This document shows, piece by piece, positions 55,932 through 64,000 of a DNA stretch of 64,000 nucleotides. The position numbers were made by a program, and so were the translations under genes. This DNA is from Sorangium cellulosum (GTDB lineage Bacteria; Myxococcota_A; Polyangia; Polyangiales; Polyangiaceae), in contig NZ_CP012673.1 of assembly GCF_002950945.1 (NCBI RefSeq), positions 13,693,501 through 13,757,500 of the forward strand, in the 5' to 3' direction. Below the pieces are notes generated by a model that saw nothing but the letters and a program-made list of their open reading frames with translations, had not been told where the DNA came from and searched no databases. Every line of letters begins with the position of its first letter. Within the stretch, counting starts at the first letter, position 1.

Positions 55932-56074
55932 AGCAGAGCGCGGCCCCGCCCGCAGGCCGTGGTCCGCCGGCCTCGCCGAGGCGCTCGCGGCCGCGGCGCC
56001 GCGAGCGCCTCGGCGGAGATGTGCCGGGCTGCACCGCGCGTCGCGATCCCTGTTGTCGGGCCGCTGCCGCTCTG

Positions 56075-56524
56075 ATGGGATCCCGTGCCGTGCGCGTACG
56101 TGCCGTCGCCGTCCTCAGGGTGCTCGTGGTCCTTGCCGCCTTGCCCGCGGCGCTCGCTGCCTGCGGAAAAAAGGCGCCGCTCGGCTCCCCGTGCCGCGCC
56201 GACGACGACTGCGCCTCCGGCCTGGCCTGCCACCGCGAACAGTGCCTGCACGAGGGGAGCGCCCGGCGCCTGCGCGAGGAGGAGCAGCGCAGCGCCGGCG
56301 GCGGCGCGCGGAAGGTCGGCGACCGCATCGAGGTCGAGTGGAAGGGGGCTTACAAGCCGGCGATCATCACCGGCGTGGTCGCCCCGGGCAGCTACCGCGT
56401 CCATTTCGAGGGCTACGACGCGCAGTGGGACGAGGTCGTGACGGAGGCGCGCATCAAGGGCGGCGCGCGGCCGGGAGCCGGCCCGAAGACGGTGGTCCCG
56501 GCGGCGAGCGGCTCGTCGGGCTGA
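56075..56524 (+). CDS. Lipoprotein with Tudor-knot/Agenet-like domain
   Basis: A 149-residue secreted protein with lipobox (LPAALAACGKK), a disulfide knob (GSPCRADDDCASGLACHREQ), a charged helical linker and a C-terminal 45-residue beta-barrel-like domain (IEVEWKGAYKPAIITG, then YRVHFEGYDAQWDEVV). That last pattern matches chromo/Tudor-knot folds that in eukaryotes bind RNA or methylated lysine, but here sits on an exported protein. The frame opens before the ATG at 56075; that start is chosen for the signal. Function is unknown. Confidence 0.65.
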   Translation: MGSRAVRVRAVAVLRVLVVLAALPAALAACGKKAPLGSPCRADDDCASGLACHREQCLHEGSARRLREEEQRSAGGGARKVGDRIEVEWKGAYKPAIITGVVAPGSYRVHFEGYDAQWDEVVTEARIKGGARPGAGPKTVVPAASGSSG

Positions 56525-56553
56525 GAGACCGCTCGCGCGAGCGGGGATCGCGC

Positions 56554-57417
56554 TCAGTCGATCTGCAGATGGTAGTGCGGCGGCGTCGTCTCCTCGAGGA
56601 CGTCGACGTCGCCGGCTTCCGCGGCGCTCTCGAGGAACGCGCGCTTCTCCTTGGCCGACATGGTCCGGCTGCGCACGTCCACGGCGCCCTTGCGCAGGTG
56701 CGCGGAGACGTAGATTCCCCGGTCGATCTGGTCCTGGATCACGGCCTCCATGGCCGCCACCACCTGCTCCGGCGGCTTCCTGGAGGCGTTCTGGTACGCC
56801 TTCTTGATCTCCTGGACCGCCGCCTTGTTCCGGTAGAGCTTGAGCAGGTCCTCGCCGAGCCTGAGCTTCGTGAACATGGCCCTCGCCTGGCGGTTCGCGT
56901 CGCGTGTCCCGCTCGTGATCACGAGGTGCTCCCGCGTGCGGCGCGCGTAGCCCCGATCGATCTGCTCGAGCTTCGCGGCGATCTTCGGCGGCAGGGTCAC
57001 GCCCGGCAGCACCTCGTACGGCGGGGGGGTCCACGGCTCCACGGGTACGGCCTTGCCGAGCGCGGTGAGGGGCGGCAGCTGCGCGCGCCGCTCTTCCTCC
57101 TCGGAGGGCAGCTCGTCGCAGTCGCTCGGCGGCGCTGCCCTGGCGCGCGGGGCGCCCTGGGCCCGTGCCGAGGCGCTCGGCGGCGCGGCGGCGCGCGGGG
57201 CGCCCTGGGCGCGCGCCGAGGCGCTCGGCGGCGCAGCGGGCGCCTCGGCGCCGGGCATGCCGATGCCGGGCAGGTCGACGCCGGGCAGGTCGACCGACTC
57301 GAGTTTTTCCGTGCACCCGGCCGCGCAGAGCAGCGCGGCGGCGAGGGCGCGCACGCGGCGCGCCGGCTTGCTCGGGGGGTTCTTCGCGGCTCGTCGGCGT
57401 GTCGGCGGCATCGGCAA
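56554..57417 (-). CDS. Lipoprotein with M15-like (D-Ala-D-Ala peptidase type) domain
   Basis: A 287-residue protein. The N-terminus is basic then has a lipobox (LLCAAGCTEK); a repeated PPSASARAQGAPRA segment follows. The C-terminal 150 residues show the M15 pattern: LVITSGTRDANRQAR, YVSAHLRKGAVDVR (His-x6-Asp-like metal ligands) and a final PPHYHLQID with the HxH pair. This would be a zinc-dependent peptidoglycan carboxypeptidase or an inactive relative. It is convergent with the Tudor-knot gene, 29 bp away. Confidence 0.7.
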   Translation of the reverse strand: MPMPPTRRRAAKNPPSKPARRVRALAAALLCAAGCTEKLESVDLPGVDLPGIGMPGAEAPAAPPSASARAQGAPRAAAPPSASARAQGAPRARAAPPSDCDELPSEEEERRAQLPPLTALGKAVPVEPWTPPPYEVLPGVTLPPKIAAKLEQIDRGYARRTREHLVITSGTRDANRQARAMFTKLRLGEDLLKLYRNKAAVQEIKKAYQNASRKPPEQVVAAMEAVIQDQIDRGIYVSAHLRKGAVDVRSRTMSAKEKRAFLESAAEAGDVDVLEETTPPHYHLQID

Positions 57418-57561
57418 AGCCGGAGCAGCGTGCCATGGGGCGCGCGGCGGGAGAAAAAAACGGCGGCGCCGGCGCGCGCGCTCAGGGCGCGGTCACGGCG
57501 TCTTCCCACCTGGCCTCTCCGGCCTCACCGCGCTCGGCGCCATATCGGCTAGACCACCGCC

Positions 57562-58305
57562 ATGCCCCACATCCCCCTGTCCGGCCGCGTCGCCCTCGTG
57601 ACCGGCGCCGGCACGCGCGTCGGCGCCGCCATTGCCCGCTCGCTCGCGGCCGCGGGCGCCGACCTGGTCGTCCACTACGCCACGAGCGCCGCCGGCGCGG
57701 ACGCCGTGGTCGACGAGGCGCGCGCCCTCGGCCGCCGCGCGACCGCGCTCCAGGCGGACCTCCACGACCGCGAGGCGCTCGCCGGCCTCGCCCGGGCGGC
57801 GCTCGACTGGTCCTCTGGCCGGCTCGATCTGCTGGTCCACAACGCGGCGAACTTCGATCGCGTCCCGCCGGCCGAGCTCTCCGCCGAGGCCTGGGATCGC
57901 GCCATGGCCCTCAACGCGACCGCGCCGTACCTGCTCACGCTCGAGCTCGCCCCCGCGCTCCGCGCCTGCCGCGGCAGCGTGGTCGCGATCGCCTGTGTGA
58001 GCGCCGAGCGCCCCTGGAAGAACTACCTCCCTTATTCCGTCTCCAAGGCCGCGCTCGCCCACCTGGTCCGCGGCCTCGCCGTGGCCCTGGCCCCTGACGT
58101 GCGCGTCAACGGCGTCGCTCCCGGGACGGTCCTGCCGCCGCTGTCCTCCTCGGACGAGGCGACGCTCGCCCGCCTGCGCGAGCGCATCCCGCTCCGCCGG
58201 ATCGGCGAGGCCGGCGACGTCGCGCGCGCGGTGGTCTTCCTCGCCGAGAACGACTTCATCACCGGCCAGGTCCTCGCGGTGGACGGCGGCGCCTCGGTCG
58301 CCTGA
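57562..58305 (+). CDS. Short-chain dehydrogenase, pteridine-reductase/FabG-like
   Basis: A 247-residue NADPH-dependent SDR. The cofactor motif is TGAGTRVGAAIA near residue 14, and NAA (HNAANF) stands near residue 95. The active-site Ser is near residue 140, with Tyr and Lys in YSVSK near 156-160. The Arg in TRVG and NAANF resemble pteridine reductase and FolM, while the C-terminal GQVLAVDGG is common to many SDRs. Substrate is thus not fixed. It diverges from the M15-like gene across 144 bp. Confidence 0.85.
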   Translation: MPHIPLSGRVALVTGAGTRVGAAIARSLAAAGADLVVHYATSAAGADAVVDEARALGRRATALQADLHDREALAGLARAALDWSSGRLDLLVHNAANFDRVPPAELSAEAWDRAMALNATAPYLLTLELAPALRACRGSVVAIACVSAERPWKNYLPYSVSKAALAHLVRGLAVALAPDVRVNGVAPGTVLPPLSSSDEATLARLRERIPLRRIGEAGDVARAVVFLAENDFITGQVLAVDGGASVA

Positions 58306-58400
58306 CCCGCCGTCTTCCGGTCGGGATCGCTTCGCAGGGCCGCGTCCGGCGGCGCTTTGGCTTGAACGACCGCACCCGATCGCCCCATAGTTTCAGTCCC

Positions 58401-59942
58401 ATGAGCACCACGTTCGACAACAGCGCCCCCGATCCTGTCCAGGCTGACCCCGCGCCCCGCGCGTCCGCTGGAGCTGGATCGGCCGAGGCGCCGGCCGCTG
58501 CGGGTGGCGCTCCCGAGGCCAAGCCGGCCAGCCACGACACGTCGCTGCCGGAGGCCCTGGTCACGTTCATGCTGGATCGGTGGGCGCCGGCGCCTCGCGA
58601 GCTGCCGCAGCCGATCGCGCACGCGGAGGTGTTCGCTGCCCGCCGCCGGGCCCTGTCCAAGCTGTTCCCGGCGGAGACGCTCATCATCCCCACGGGGCAC
58701 GAGAAGGTCCGCGCCAACGACACGCATTACCGCTTCCGCCCCGGCTCGGATTTCTTCTACCTGACGGGCAACCTCGAGCCCGACTGCGTGCTCGTCATGC
58801 AGCCGCAGGAGGGGGGCGGTCACCGCGACATCCTCTTCGTCGAGCCGAACCCCGGCCGCAGCGACAAGACGTTCTTCACCGATCGCGTGAAGGGCGAGCT
58901 CTGGGTCGGCCCGCGCCTCGGCGTGGACCAGAGCCGCGCGCATTTCGGCGTCGACGAGTGCCGCGGGCTCCCCGAGCTCGATGCGTACCTGAGCGGCCTT
59001 GTCGGCGCGGTGACGCACCCGCACCGCGTGCTCCGCGGCATGTCGGATCGCGTCGACAACCTCCTCGCCAAGCAGGATCGCGACAAGCAGCTCGGCGAGG
59101 CGCTCTCGGAGATGCGGCTCCTCAAGGACGCGCTCGAGATTCAGGAGCTCGAGGCGGTCGTCGCGTCGACGAAGCGCGGATTCGAGGACGTCATTCGCGC
59201 GCTCCCCGCCGGGCGTAGCGAGCGGGAGGTCGAGGGCATCTTCAACCTGCGCGCCCGGGTCGAGGGCAACGACGTGGGTTATGGGACCATCGCCGCAGCT
59301 GGCCACCACGCTTGCATCCTGCATTGGACCAGGAACGACGGAAAGCTCGATCCGGAGAAGCTCCTTTTGATTGACGCGGGCGTCGAGGGCAACTCGCTCT
59401 ACACCGCCGACATCACGCGGACGCTGCCCATCGGCGGGAAGTTCTCCCCGGAGCAGCGCGAGATTTACGAGCTCGTGCTCGAGGCGCAGGAGGCAGCGCT
59501 CCGCGAGGTCAAGCCGGGCAACGATTTCATGGAGCCGAACCGCGCCGCGATGCGGGTGCTGGCCCGGGGGCTCGAGCGGCTCGGCATCCTCCCCGTGTCC
59601 GCCGAGGAGGCGCTCAAGGAGGACAAGCAGTTCTATCGCCGTTACTCGCTCCACAACGTGAGCCACATGCTGGGGCTCGACGTGCACGACTGCGCGCAGG
59701 CACGGCAGCAGGTCTACAAGTTCGGCAAGCTCCAGCCGGGCATGGTGCTCACGGTGGAGCCTGGCCTCTACTTCCAGCTCGACGACGAGACGGTGCCGGC
59801 TCGTTACCGCGGCATCGGCGTGCGCATCGAGGACGATGTCCTCGTGACGGAGAGCGGGCATCGGAACCTCTCCTGCGAGATTCCGCGGACCGTGGGCGAC
59901 GTCGAGGCGTGGATGGCGGGGATCTGGGCGGCGGCCAAGTAA
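58401..59942 (+). CDS. pepP: Xaa-Pro aminopeptidase (aminopeptidase P), M24B
   Basis: A 513-residue metallopeptidase that removes an N-terminal residue preceding Pro. After a Pro/Ala-rich tail of about 45 residues, the creatinase-type N-domain (residues 60-250) is followed by the pita-bread catalytic domain. Its five metal ligands are visible: Asp in LLIDAGV, Asp in ADITRTL, His in VSHMLGLDVHD, Glu in TVEPGLY and Glu in VRIEDDVL. The ATG at 58401 is used; the frame opens earlier. It is 95 bp after the SDR gene. Confidence 0.93.
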   Translation: MSTTFDNSAPDPVQADPAPRASAGAGSAEAPAAAGGAPEAKPASHDTSLPEALVTFMLDRWAPAPRELPQPIAHAEVFAARRRALSKLFPAETLIIPTGHEKVRANDTHYRFRPGSDFFYLTGNLEPDCVLVMQPQEGGGHRDILFVEPNPGRSDKTFFTDRVKGELWVGPRLGVDQSRAHFGVDECRGLPELDAYLSGLVGAVTHPHRVLRGMSDRVDNLLAKQDRDKQLGEALSEMRLLKDALEIQELEAVVASTKRGFEDVIRALPAGRSEREVEGIFNLRARVEGNDVGYGTIAAAGHHACILHWTRNDGKLDPEKLLLIDAGVEGNSLYTADITRTLPIGGKFSPEQREIYELVLEAQEAALREVKPGNDFMEPNRAAMRVLARGLERLGILPVSAEEALKEDKQFYRRYSLHNVSHMLGLDVHDCAQARQQVYKFGKLQPGMVLTVEPGLYFQLDDETVPARYRGIGVRIEDDVLVTESGHRNLSCEIPRTVGDVEAWMAGIWAAAK

Positions 59943-59976
59943 CTACGGGATGGTGCGCTCGGGGCGCGGCGCGCTG

Positions 59977-61209
59977 TCAGGAGGCGACGTGCCGGGCGAT
60001 CGTGTCGACGAGCCGCGGAATGTCGCGCTCCGCGACCGCACAGAGCGCCACGCGCAAGGCTCCCGCGGAGATCGGCACGACGAAGACCCCGTCCTGCTGC
60101 AGCCGCGCGGCCGCCGCCTGCGCGTCCTCGCAGAACACCGTGATGAAGAACCCGCCGTTATAGCGCGGGTACCGCAGCTTCCGGGTCGAGGCGAGTTCGT
60201 TCCACCTGGCCACGCGGCGGTCGAGCAGCGCCTTGAGGGCCGCGCGTTCGTTCTCCGTGCGCACCCGGAGCGCAGGATCGGTGAGCGCACGGGCGATCGC
60301 GGCCATGCCGCCGGCATTGCAGTTGGACCAGGTGCCTCGGCAAGAGTAGTTGAGCGCGTTCTGGATCCGGCGGCGCTGCTCGGCGTCGGGGTGGATCGCG
60401 AGGAGCGCGCCCACCCGGAGCCCGTACTGCGTGAACGCCTTCGACGCCGACCAGGTGACCAGGATCATCGCCTTGCCCGCGAGCTGAAGCACCTGATCGA
60501 GGCAGCTGTCGAGGCCGGACGCGCTGTAATGCGTATAGGCCACGTCGAGGACCACCGTGATCGGCGCGCGCTCACGCCCCGGCGCCGCGCCGACGCGGTC
60601 GACGACCTCCACGACACGAGCCCACTCCTCCTCGTCGAACGAGTAGCCGGTCGGGTTGTGACAAGGGGAGTTCAGGATGAGCATCCCGCGCCCCTGGGAC
60701 TCCACCGTGGCCTGGAGCTTCCGCTCGAGATCGACGGTGTCGAGGCGGCCGCGCTCGTCGAACATCCGGAACGTCGCGAGCCCGCGATCGACCTCATCCG
60801 TGAACGTGCGGTAAGGGGCCCAGTAGTAGGAAGTGGTGAGCGCGGTCTGTTGCGGCTCCAGGAAGTCCGCGATCGCGAGGCGCACCGCGCCGCTGCCGCC
60901 CGGCGTGGCCACCGCGGCCGTCCACTCGGCCGCCGGCCGCTGGCCGAGCACGTCCGCCACCACGCCGCGGAGGAACTCGGGGCTGCCCGCGATCGGCGCG
61001 TAGCCGGCCCCGACGCTCGCCGGCGTGTCGCGCAGCGCCTCGGCGACGCCGTCCATCAGCGCGAGCTTCCCGTCGTCGTCCAGCAGGACCCCGATGGTGG
61101 CGTTCACGATGGACTCGCCCTTGGCCGCCCGCGCGGTCGCCTCGGCGTTCAGCGTGAAGATCGGATCATTGCCAGGTCGGTCGGCGCGAGACGGAATCAG
61201 GAAATCCAT
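59977..61209 (-). CDS. Class I/II PLP aminotransferase
   Basis: A 410-residue aminotransferase. The cofactor Lys lies in TWSASKAFTQYG, the substrate-pocket motif is LNSPCHNPTGYS, the Asp-x-x-Tyr pair is VVLDVAYTHY, and the C-terminal Arg is in GALRVALC. These are the fold I AspC/TyrB-like features, with substrate unknown. The ATG at 61209 is chosen; longer starts exist. It is convergent with aminopeptidase P, 34 bp away, and divergent from the subtilase. Confidence 0.9.
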   Translation of the reverse strand: MDFLIPSRADRPGNDPIFTLNAEATARAAKGESIVNATIGVLLDDDGKLALMDGVAEALRDTPASVGAGYAPIAGSPEFLRGVVADVLGQRPAAEWTAAVATPGGSGAVRLAIADFLEPQQTALTTSYYWAPYRTFTDEVDRGLATFRMFDERGRLDTVDLERKLQATVESQGRGMLILNSPCHNPTGYSFDEEEWARVVEVVDRVGAAPGRERAPITVVLDVAYTHYSASGLDSCLDQVLQLAGKAMILVTWSASKAFTQYGLRVGALLAIHPDAEQRRRIQNALNYSCRGTWSNCNAGGMAAIARALTDPALRVRTENERAALKALLDRRVARWNELASTRKLRYPRYNGGFFITVFCEDAQAAAARLQQDGVFVVPISAGALRVALCAVAERDIPRLVDTIARHVAS

Positions 61210-61441
61210 CAATGTGGCGGCTAGCACGTCTGCCGCCCGGCCGCGATGGCGGGAAAGGCGGCACGTTCGCCGGCCGTCCGGACCCGCTCGAGGGCCGCGC
61301 CCGATGCCGGCGGCGCAGCGACGCGTCAAGCGCGTCAGGCTGGGCGCGCTCGACCGGCAGGCGGAGCCGGCGTGACGCGCCGGCGCCAGGGCGATGGCTG
61401 CTCCCACGCGGCGGCGCTACCCTGCGGACGAGGAGACCTCT

Positions 61442-63382
61442 ATGCATCAGCCTCGCCTTCAGCGTGGGTCAGGGACCGCCACTCATCCAACAGGGCGCGC
61501 GGCGCTCGCGACCTCGCTGCTCGCCGCGACGGCGCTGGTCGCGCTGTCCGGCGCGGCCAGGGCGGACGGCGCAGAAGAGGGGCGCGCTGGGCCCGCGCTC
61601 GCGACGCACTCGCCGGGGATGCTGGAGCCCCGCCTCCCGAGCTACGCCGATCCCGCCCGGCACGGCTACCCCGGCTCCGGCCTGGGCGGCTTCGATCTGC
61701 CGTACGAGCCGGTCGCGACCGCGGGCGAGCCGCTGCTCGGCATGAGCTCGGAGCTCGAGGAGACGAGCTACGACATCCCCGGCCAGATCGTCGTCGACGC
61801 GCGCGACGACCTCGACGACGGCGCGCTCGCGGCGCTCGCGAACGACTTCTCGCTGCGCCTCATCCCGACCGCGCTCGCGTCCGAGACCCGGATCCAGATC
61901 GCCACGATCAACGGCCCGGTCAGCGCCACGCTGGCGCGGCTCGCGCGCGACCCCCGCGTCGAGGCGGCCGAGCCGCTCGCCTGGGTGCGGGCGTCGTTCG
62001 TCGCGAACGATCCGCTGCTCAAGGAGCAGTGGCACATGGCGCGCGTCGGCGCCGAGCGCGCGTGGGACTTCTCGACCGGCCGCGGCGTCACCGTCGCCGT
62101 GGTCGACACCGGCATCGCGTGCGAGACGCACGGGCCCTTCGTCAAGGCGCCCGACCTCGCCTCGACCGAGTGCGTGGAGGGCTGGAACTTCGTCACCAAG
62201 ACGAACCACGCCAACGACGACCAGGGCCACGGGACGCACGTCGCGGGGACGATCGCGCAGTCGACGAACAACGGCATCGGCGCCGTCGGGCTCGCGTTCC
62301 ACGCGCGCCTCATGCCGGTGAAGGTGCTGAACGAGAGCGGCTGGGGCACGACCGCCGACGTCGCCGACGGCATCCGGTGGGCGGCCGAGAACGGCGCGCA
62401 CGTCATCAACCTGAGCCTCGGCGGCCCGCGCAACTCCAAGGTCCTCCAGAACGCGATCGACTACGCGATCCAGCGCGGCGCGGTCGTCGTCGCCGCGGCC
62501 GGCAACACCGGCGGGCGCGTGCAGTTCCCCGGCGCGTCGGACGGCGTCATCGGCGTCAGCGCCAGCGACCCGAACGACAAGATCGCGCGGTTCTCCTCGC
62601 GCGGCCAGGGCGTCGACGTCGCGGCGCCCGGGGTGAACGTCACCCAGCAGACCATCTGCAACCGCGGGCGCGGCGACTGCGAGGCGCCCTACCCGGCGTA
62701 CAACGGCACCTCGATGGCCGCGCCCCACGTCGCCGGCGCGGCGGCGCTGCTGGTGGGCCTCGGCGTGTCCGACCCGCGCGCGGTCGAGGACGCGATCCGC
62801 GCGGGCGCGCGTGTGGTCGACGACTCGGAGAGCGGCAAGCTCCTCTATGGCGCCGGCATCCTGGACGCCGCGAGCTCGGTCGCGCGCGTGACGCAGAGCC
62901 ACATCGTCGTGCGGATGCTCGCGCTGCTGCTCCTCGCCGGGTGGGTCGCCCGCCGCGCCCGCAAGAAGGACGCGAACGCCACGACCCCGTGGCAGGCGAG
63001 CTTCCTGCTCCCCGCGCTCGCGGCGGGGCCGGGGCTCTTCTTCTTCGCGCCGTGGATCCTGCCGCGGGTGGACCTCGCCGTCGACGTGCTGGCCCGGCCG
63101 ATCGCCGACCTCGACCTGCTGATCGGCGCGTCGGTCCACCGCTGGTTGCCGCTCGCCAACGCGCTGATCCCGCTCGGCCTCACCACGCTCTTCTTCGGCG
63201 TGAAGAAGCTCAGGCCGGCGATCGCGGGCATCGCGGTCGGCACGGCGGCGTACCTCACGTCGGTCGTCGTGCTCGGGGAGGTCGCCGGTCCCCTCGGCCG
63301 GGTGGCCCTCGTCGTCTGGTGCGCGGTCAACGCCGCGGCCTGCCTCTGGATCGCCCGGACGAACCTGTCCGCGTCGCGCTGA
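61442..63382 (+). CDS. Subtilisin-family serine protease with membrane-spanning C-terminal domain
   Basis: A 646-residue S8A protease. The N-terminal signal (AALATSLLAATALVAL) and a propeptide-like region (residues 60-190) precede the catalytic domain. The triad is Asp222 (VVDTGIA), His263 (GHGTHVAG) and Ser424 (NGTSMAAPH), with an oxyanion Asn in AAAGNTGG. From about residue 490 there are four or five hydrophobic segments, so the protease is tethered to the inner membrane with its catalytic part outside. GGAG seven bases before the ATG at 61442 fixes the start; a small lipoprotein gene follows. Confidence 0.9.
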   Translation: MHQPRLQRGSGTATHPTGRAALATSLLAATALVALSGAARADGAEEGRAGPALATHSPGMLEPRLPSYADPARHGYPGSGLGGFDLPYEPVATAGEPLLGMSSELEETSYDIPGQIVVDARDDLDDGALAALANDFSLRLIPTALASETRIQIATINGPVSATLARLARDPRVEAAEPLAWVRASFVANDPLLKEQWHMARVGAERAWDFSTGRGVTVAVVDTGIACETHGPFVKAPDLASTECVEGWNFVTKTNHANDDQGHGTHVAGTIAQSTNNGIGAVGLAFHARLMPVKVLNESGWGTTADVADGIRWAAENGAHVINLSLGGPRNSKVLQNAIDYAIQRGAVVVAAAGNTGGRVQFPGASDGVIGVSASDPNDKIARFSSRGQGVDVAAPGVNVTQQTICNRGRGDCEAPYPAYNGTSMAAPHVAGAAALLVGLGVSDPRAVEDAIRAGARVVDDSESGKLLYGAGILDAASSVARVTQSHIVVRMLALLLLAGWVARRARKKDANATTPWQASFLLPALAAGPGLFFFAPWILPRVDLAVDVLARPIADLDLLIGASVHRWLPLANALIPLGLTTLFFGVKKLRPAIAGIAVGTAAYLTSVVVLGEVAGPLGRVALVVWCAVNAAACLWIARTNLSASR

Positions 63383-63477
63383 CGCGGCGTTCCCGCGCCT
63401 CCCGCGCCGCGGCCCTCGCCGGGCGAGCCGCCCGGTCTCTTGGGACCTTCCCCCGAAACGAGCTAGGATGCCGCGTC

Positions 63478-63684
63478 ATGAGGCCCGGCACCTTGCTCCT
63501 GCCTTTCACGCTGCTCCTCGCGGCCTGCGGCGGCTCCTCCAGCGAGACGCCGTGGCCCGCGGAGCCCGTGACCCCCGCGCCCGGCCCTGCGGATGAGGCG
63601 TCCCCCGCCGAGCCGGACGGCGCCGGCGCGTCCCCGGAAGGCGCGGACGAGGGCGCGGCGGATCGGACCGACGCCGGCCGCTGA
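63478..63684 (+). CDS. Small acidic lipoprotein, 68 aa
   Basis: The protein is only a signal with a clear lipobox (LLPFTLLLAACGGS) and a 50-residue Pro/Ala/Asp/Glu-rich tail with no fold. It follows the subtilase by 95 bp and precedes the next gene by 20 bp, so it may belong to the same operon. Sequence is too simple for a family. Confidence 0.55.
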   Translation: MRPGTLLLPFTLLLAACGGSSSETPWPAEPVTPAPGPADEASPAEPDGAGASPEGADEGAADRTDAGR

Positions 63685-63704
63685 GGCGGCGGGGCGAGGG
63701 CGGC

Positions 63705-64000
63705 ATGGCGGGGGGCCAGACGGGCGGCGCGCAGGGGAGGGCGTGGCTCTCCGCGGCCCTGCTCTCGGTGGCGCTGCTGGTCGTGCCGCTGCTCGTCTGG
63801 CTGCTCCTGCCGCGCCCCGCCCCGGTGATGCCGCCGCGGCGTGAGCCCGCGCAGACGCAGCTCCCGCCGCCGATGCCCGAGGCGCCGCCGCCGCGCGAGC
63901 CTGCCGTCGTGGCGCCGCCCCCGGCGCCGCCGCCGCCGCGCGACACCACCGCCGCGAGCGCGGCGCCGATCCGAGGCGTGGTCCTGGATCCGGACGGCCG
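63705..64000 (+). CDS. Membrane-anchored protein with carboxypeptidase-regulatory-like domain, N-terminal part
   Basis: From the ATG at 63705 the frame runs off the window end after 98 codons. It shows one N-terminal membrane span (LSAALLSVALLVVPLLVWLL), about 45 residues of Pro-rich linker (PPPMPEAPPPREP and similar) and the start of a beta-sandwich (PIRGVVLDPDG) that matches the first strand of carboxypeptidase regulatory-like domains, common in myxobacterial surface proteins. The end is missing only because the window stops. It lies 20 bp after the small lipoprotein gene. Confidence 0.7.
   Translation, partial: MAGGQTGGAQGRAWLSAALLSVALLVVPLLVWLLLPRPAPVMPPRREPAQTQLPPPMPEAPPPREPAVVAPPPAPPPPRDTTAASAAPIRGVVLDPDG

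Noticed and set aside
52763..57436. A 1557-codon open frame upstream of and through the OppF-like gene
   Set aside because: Only the last 353 codons show protein-like sequence; the rest is the shadow of the OppD-like, DNRLRE-like and M15-like genes. The GTGA overlap gives a clear start at 53824.

Overview
The window is very GC-rich, densely coded chromosomal DNA. It most resembles a myxobacterium of the Sorangium/Polyangium type. The signs are many short lipoproteins with Gly/Ala/Pro-rich linkers, Hanks-type kinases including a kinase-AAA-TPR giant, Ala- and Glu-rich tandem repeats, c-type cytochrome lipoproteins, an OBAP/DUF1264 protein and many orphan single-gene units. This placement is an inference from gene content; no rRNA or tRNA gene was seen.

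Layout. 1-6.4 kb: purM (cut by the left edge), a Nudix hydrolase, a ThiO-like oxidase, a cysteine-poor ferredoxin-fold protein and small membrane proteins. 6.4-15.7 kb: ffh, a CBM9 lipoprotein, a Uup-type ABC-F ATPase, a solitary N6-adenine DNA methyltransferase and an S46 dipeptidyl-peptidase. 15.7-18.6 kb: a second ABC-F protein of the antibiotic-resistance type, preceded by what looks like a leader-peptide translational attenuator, then a DJ-1/PfpI protein and a Cys-rich lipoprotein. 18.7-22.8 kb: a tandem duplication of di-haem (two CxxCH) lipoproteins. 23-28 kb: gamma-glutamyltransferase and a divergent pseudokinase lacking the catalytic HRD and DFG aspartates. 28-31.4 kb: an isochorismatase-fold hydrolase, an AraC regulator and a repetitive coiled-coil protein.

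31.5-39.7 kb is an accessory, defence-like island. It holds an AAA ATPase, small unknown genes, an hsdM stub, a frameshifted and shortened hsdR, and on the opposite strand between the two hsd remnants an intact AAA ATPase gene overlapping a partner gene by a GTGA junction. This looks like a decayed type I restriction-modification locus that now carries a two-gene candidate defence module. 39.8-46.5 kb: a 1388-residue kinase/AAA/TPR regulator, a lipoprotein, and a GAF histidine kinase coupled to a CheY-like receiver.

46.7-64 kb: a Gly-rich cytochrome lipoprotein, an OBAP homologue, a GH3 glucosidase, a quinone oxidoreductase and a GTGA-coupled chain (DNRLRE-like lipoprotein, OppD-like and OppF-like ATPases) with no permease. 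These are followed by a Tudor-knot-like lipoprotein, an M15-like peptidase lipoprotein, a pteridine-reductase-like SDR, aminopeptidase P, a class I/II aminotransferase, a membrane-anchored subtilase, a small lipoprotein and the start of a carboxypeptidase-regulatory-domain protein cut by the right edge.

Most genes stand alone or in pairs. Clear translational coupling (ATGA or GTGA overlaps) occurs for the histidine kinase/receiver pair, the ATPase/partner pair and the Opp chain.
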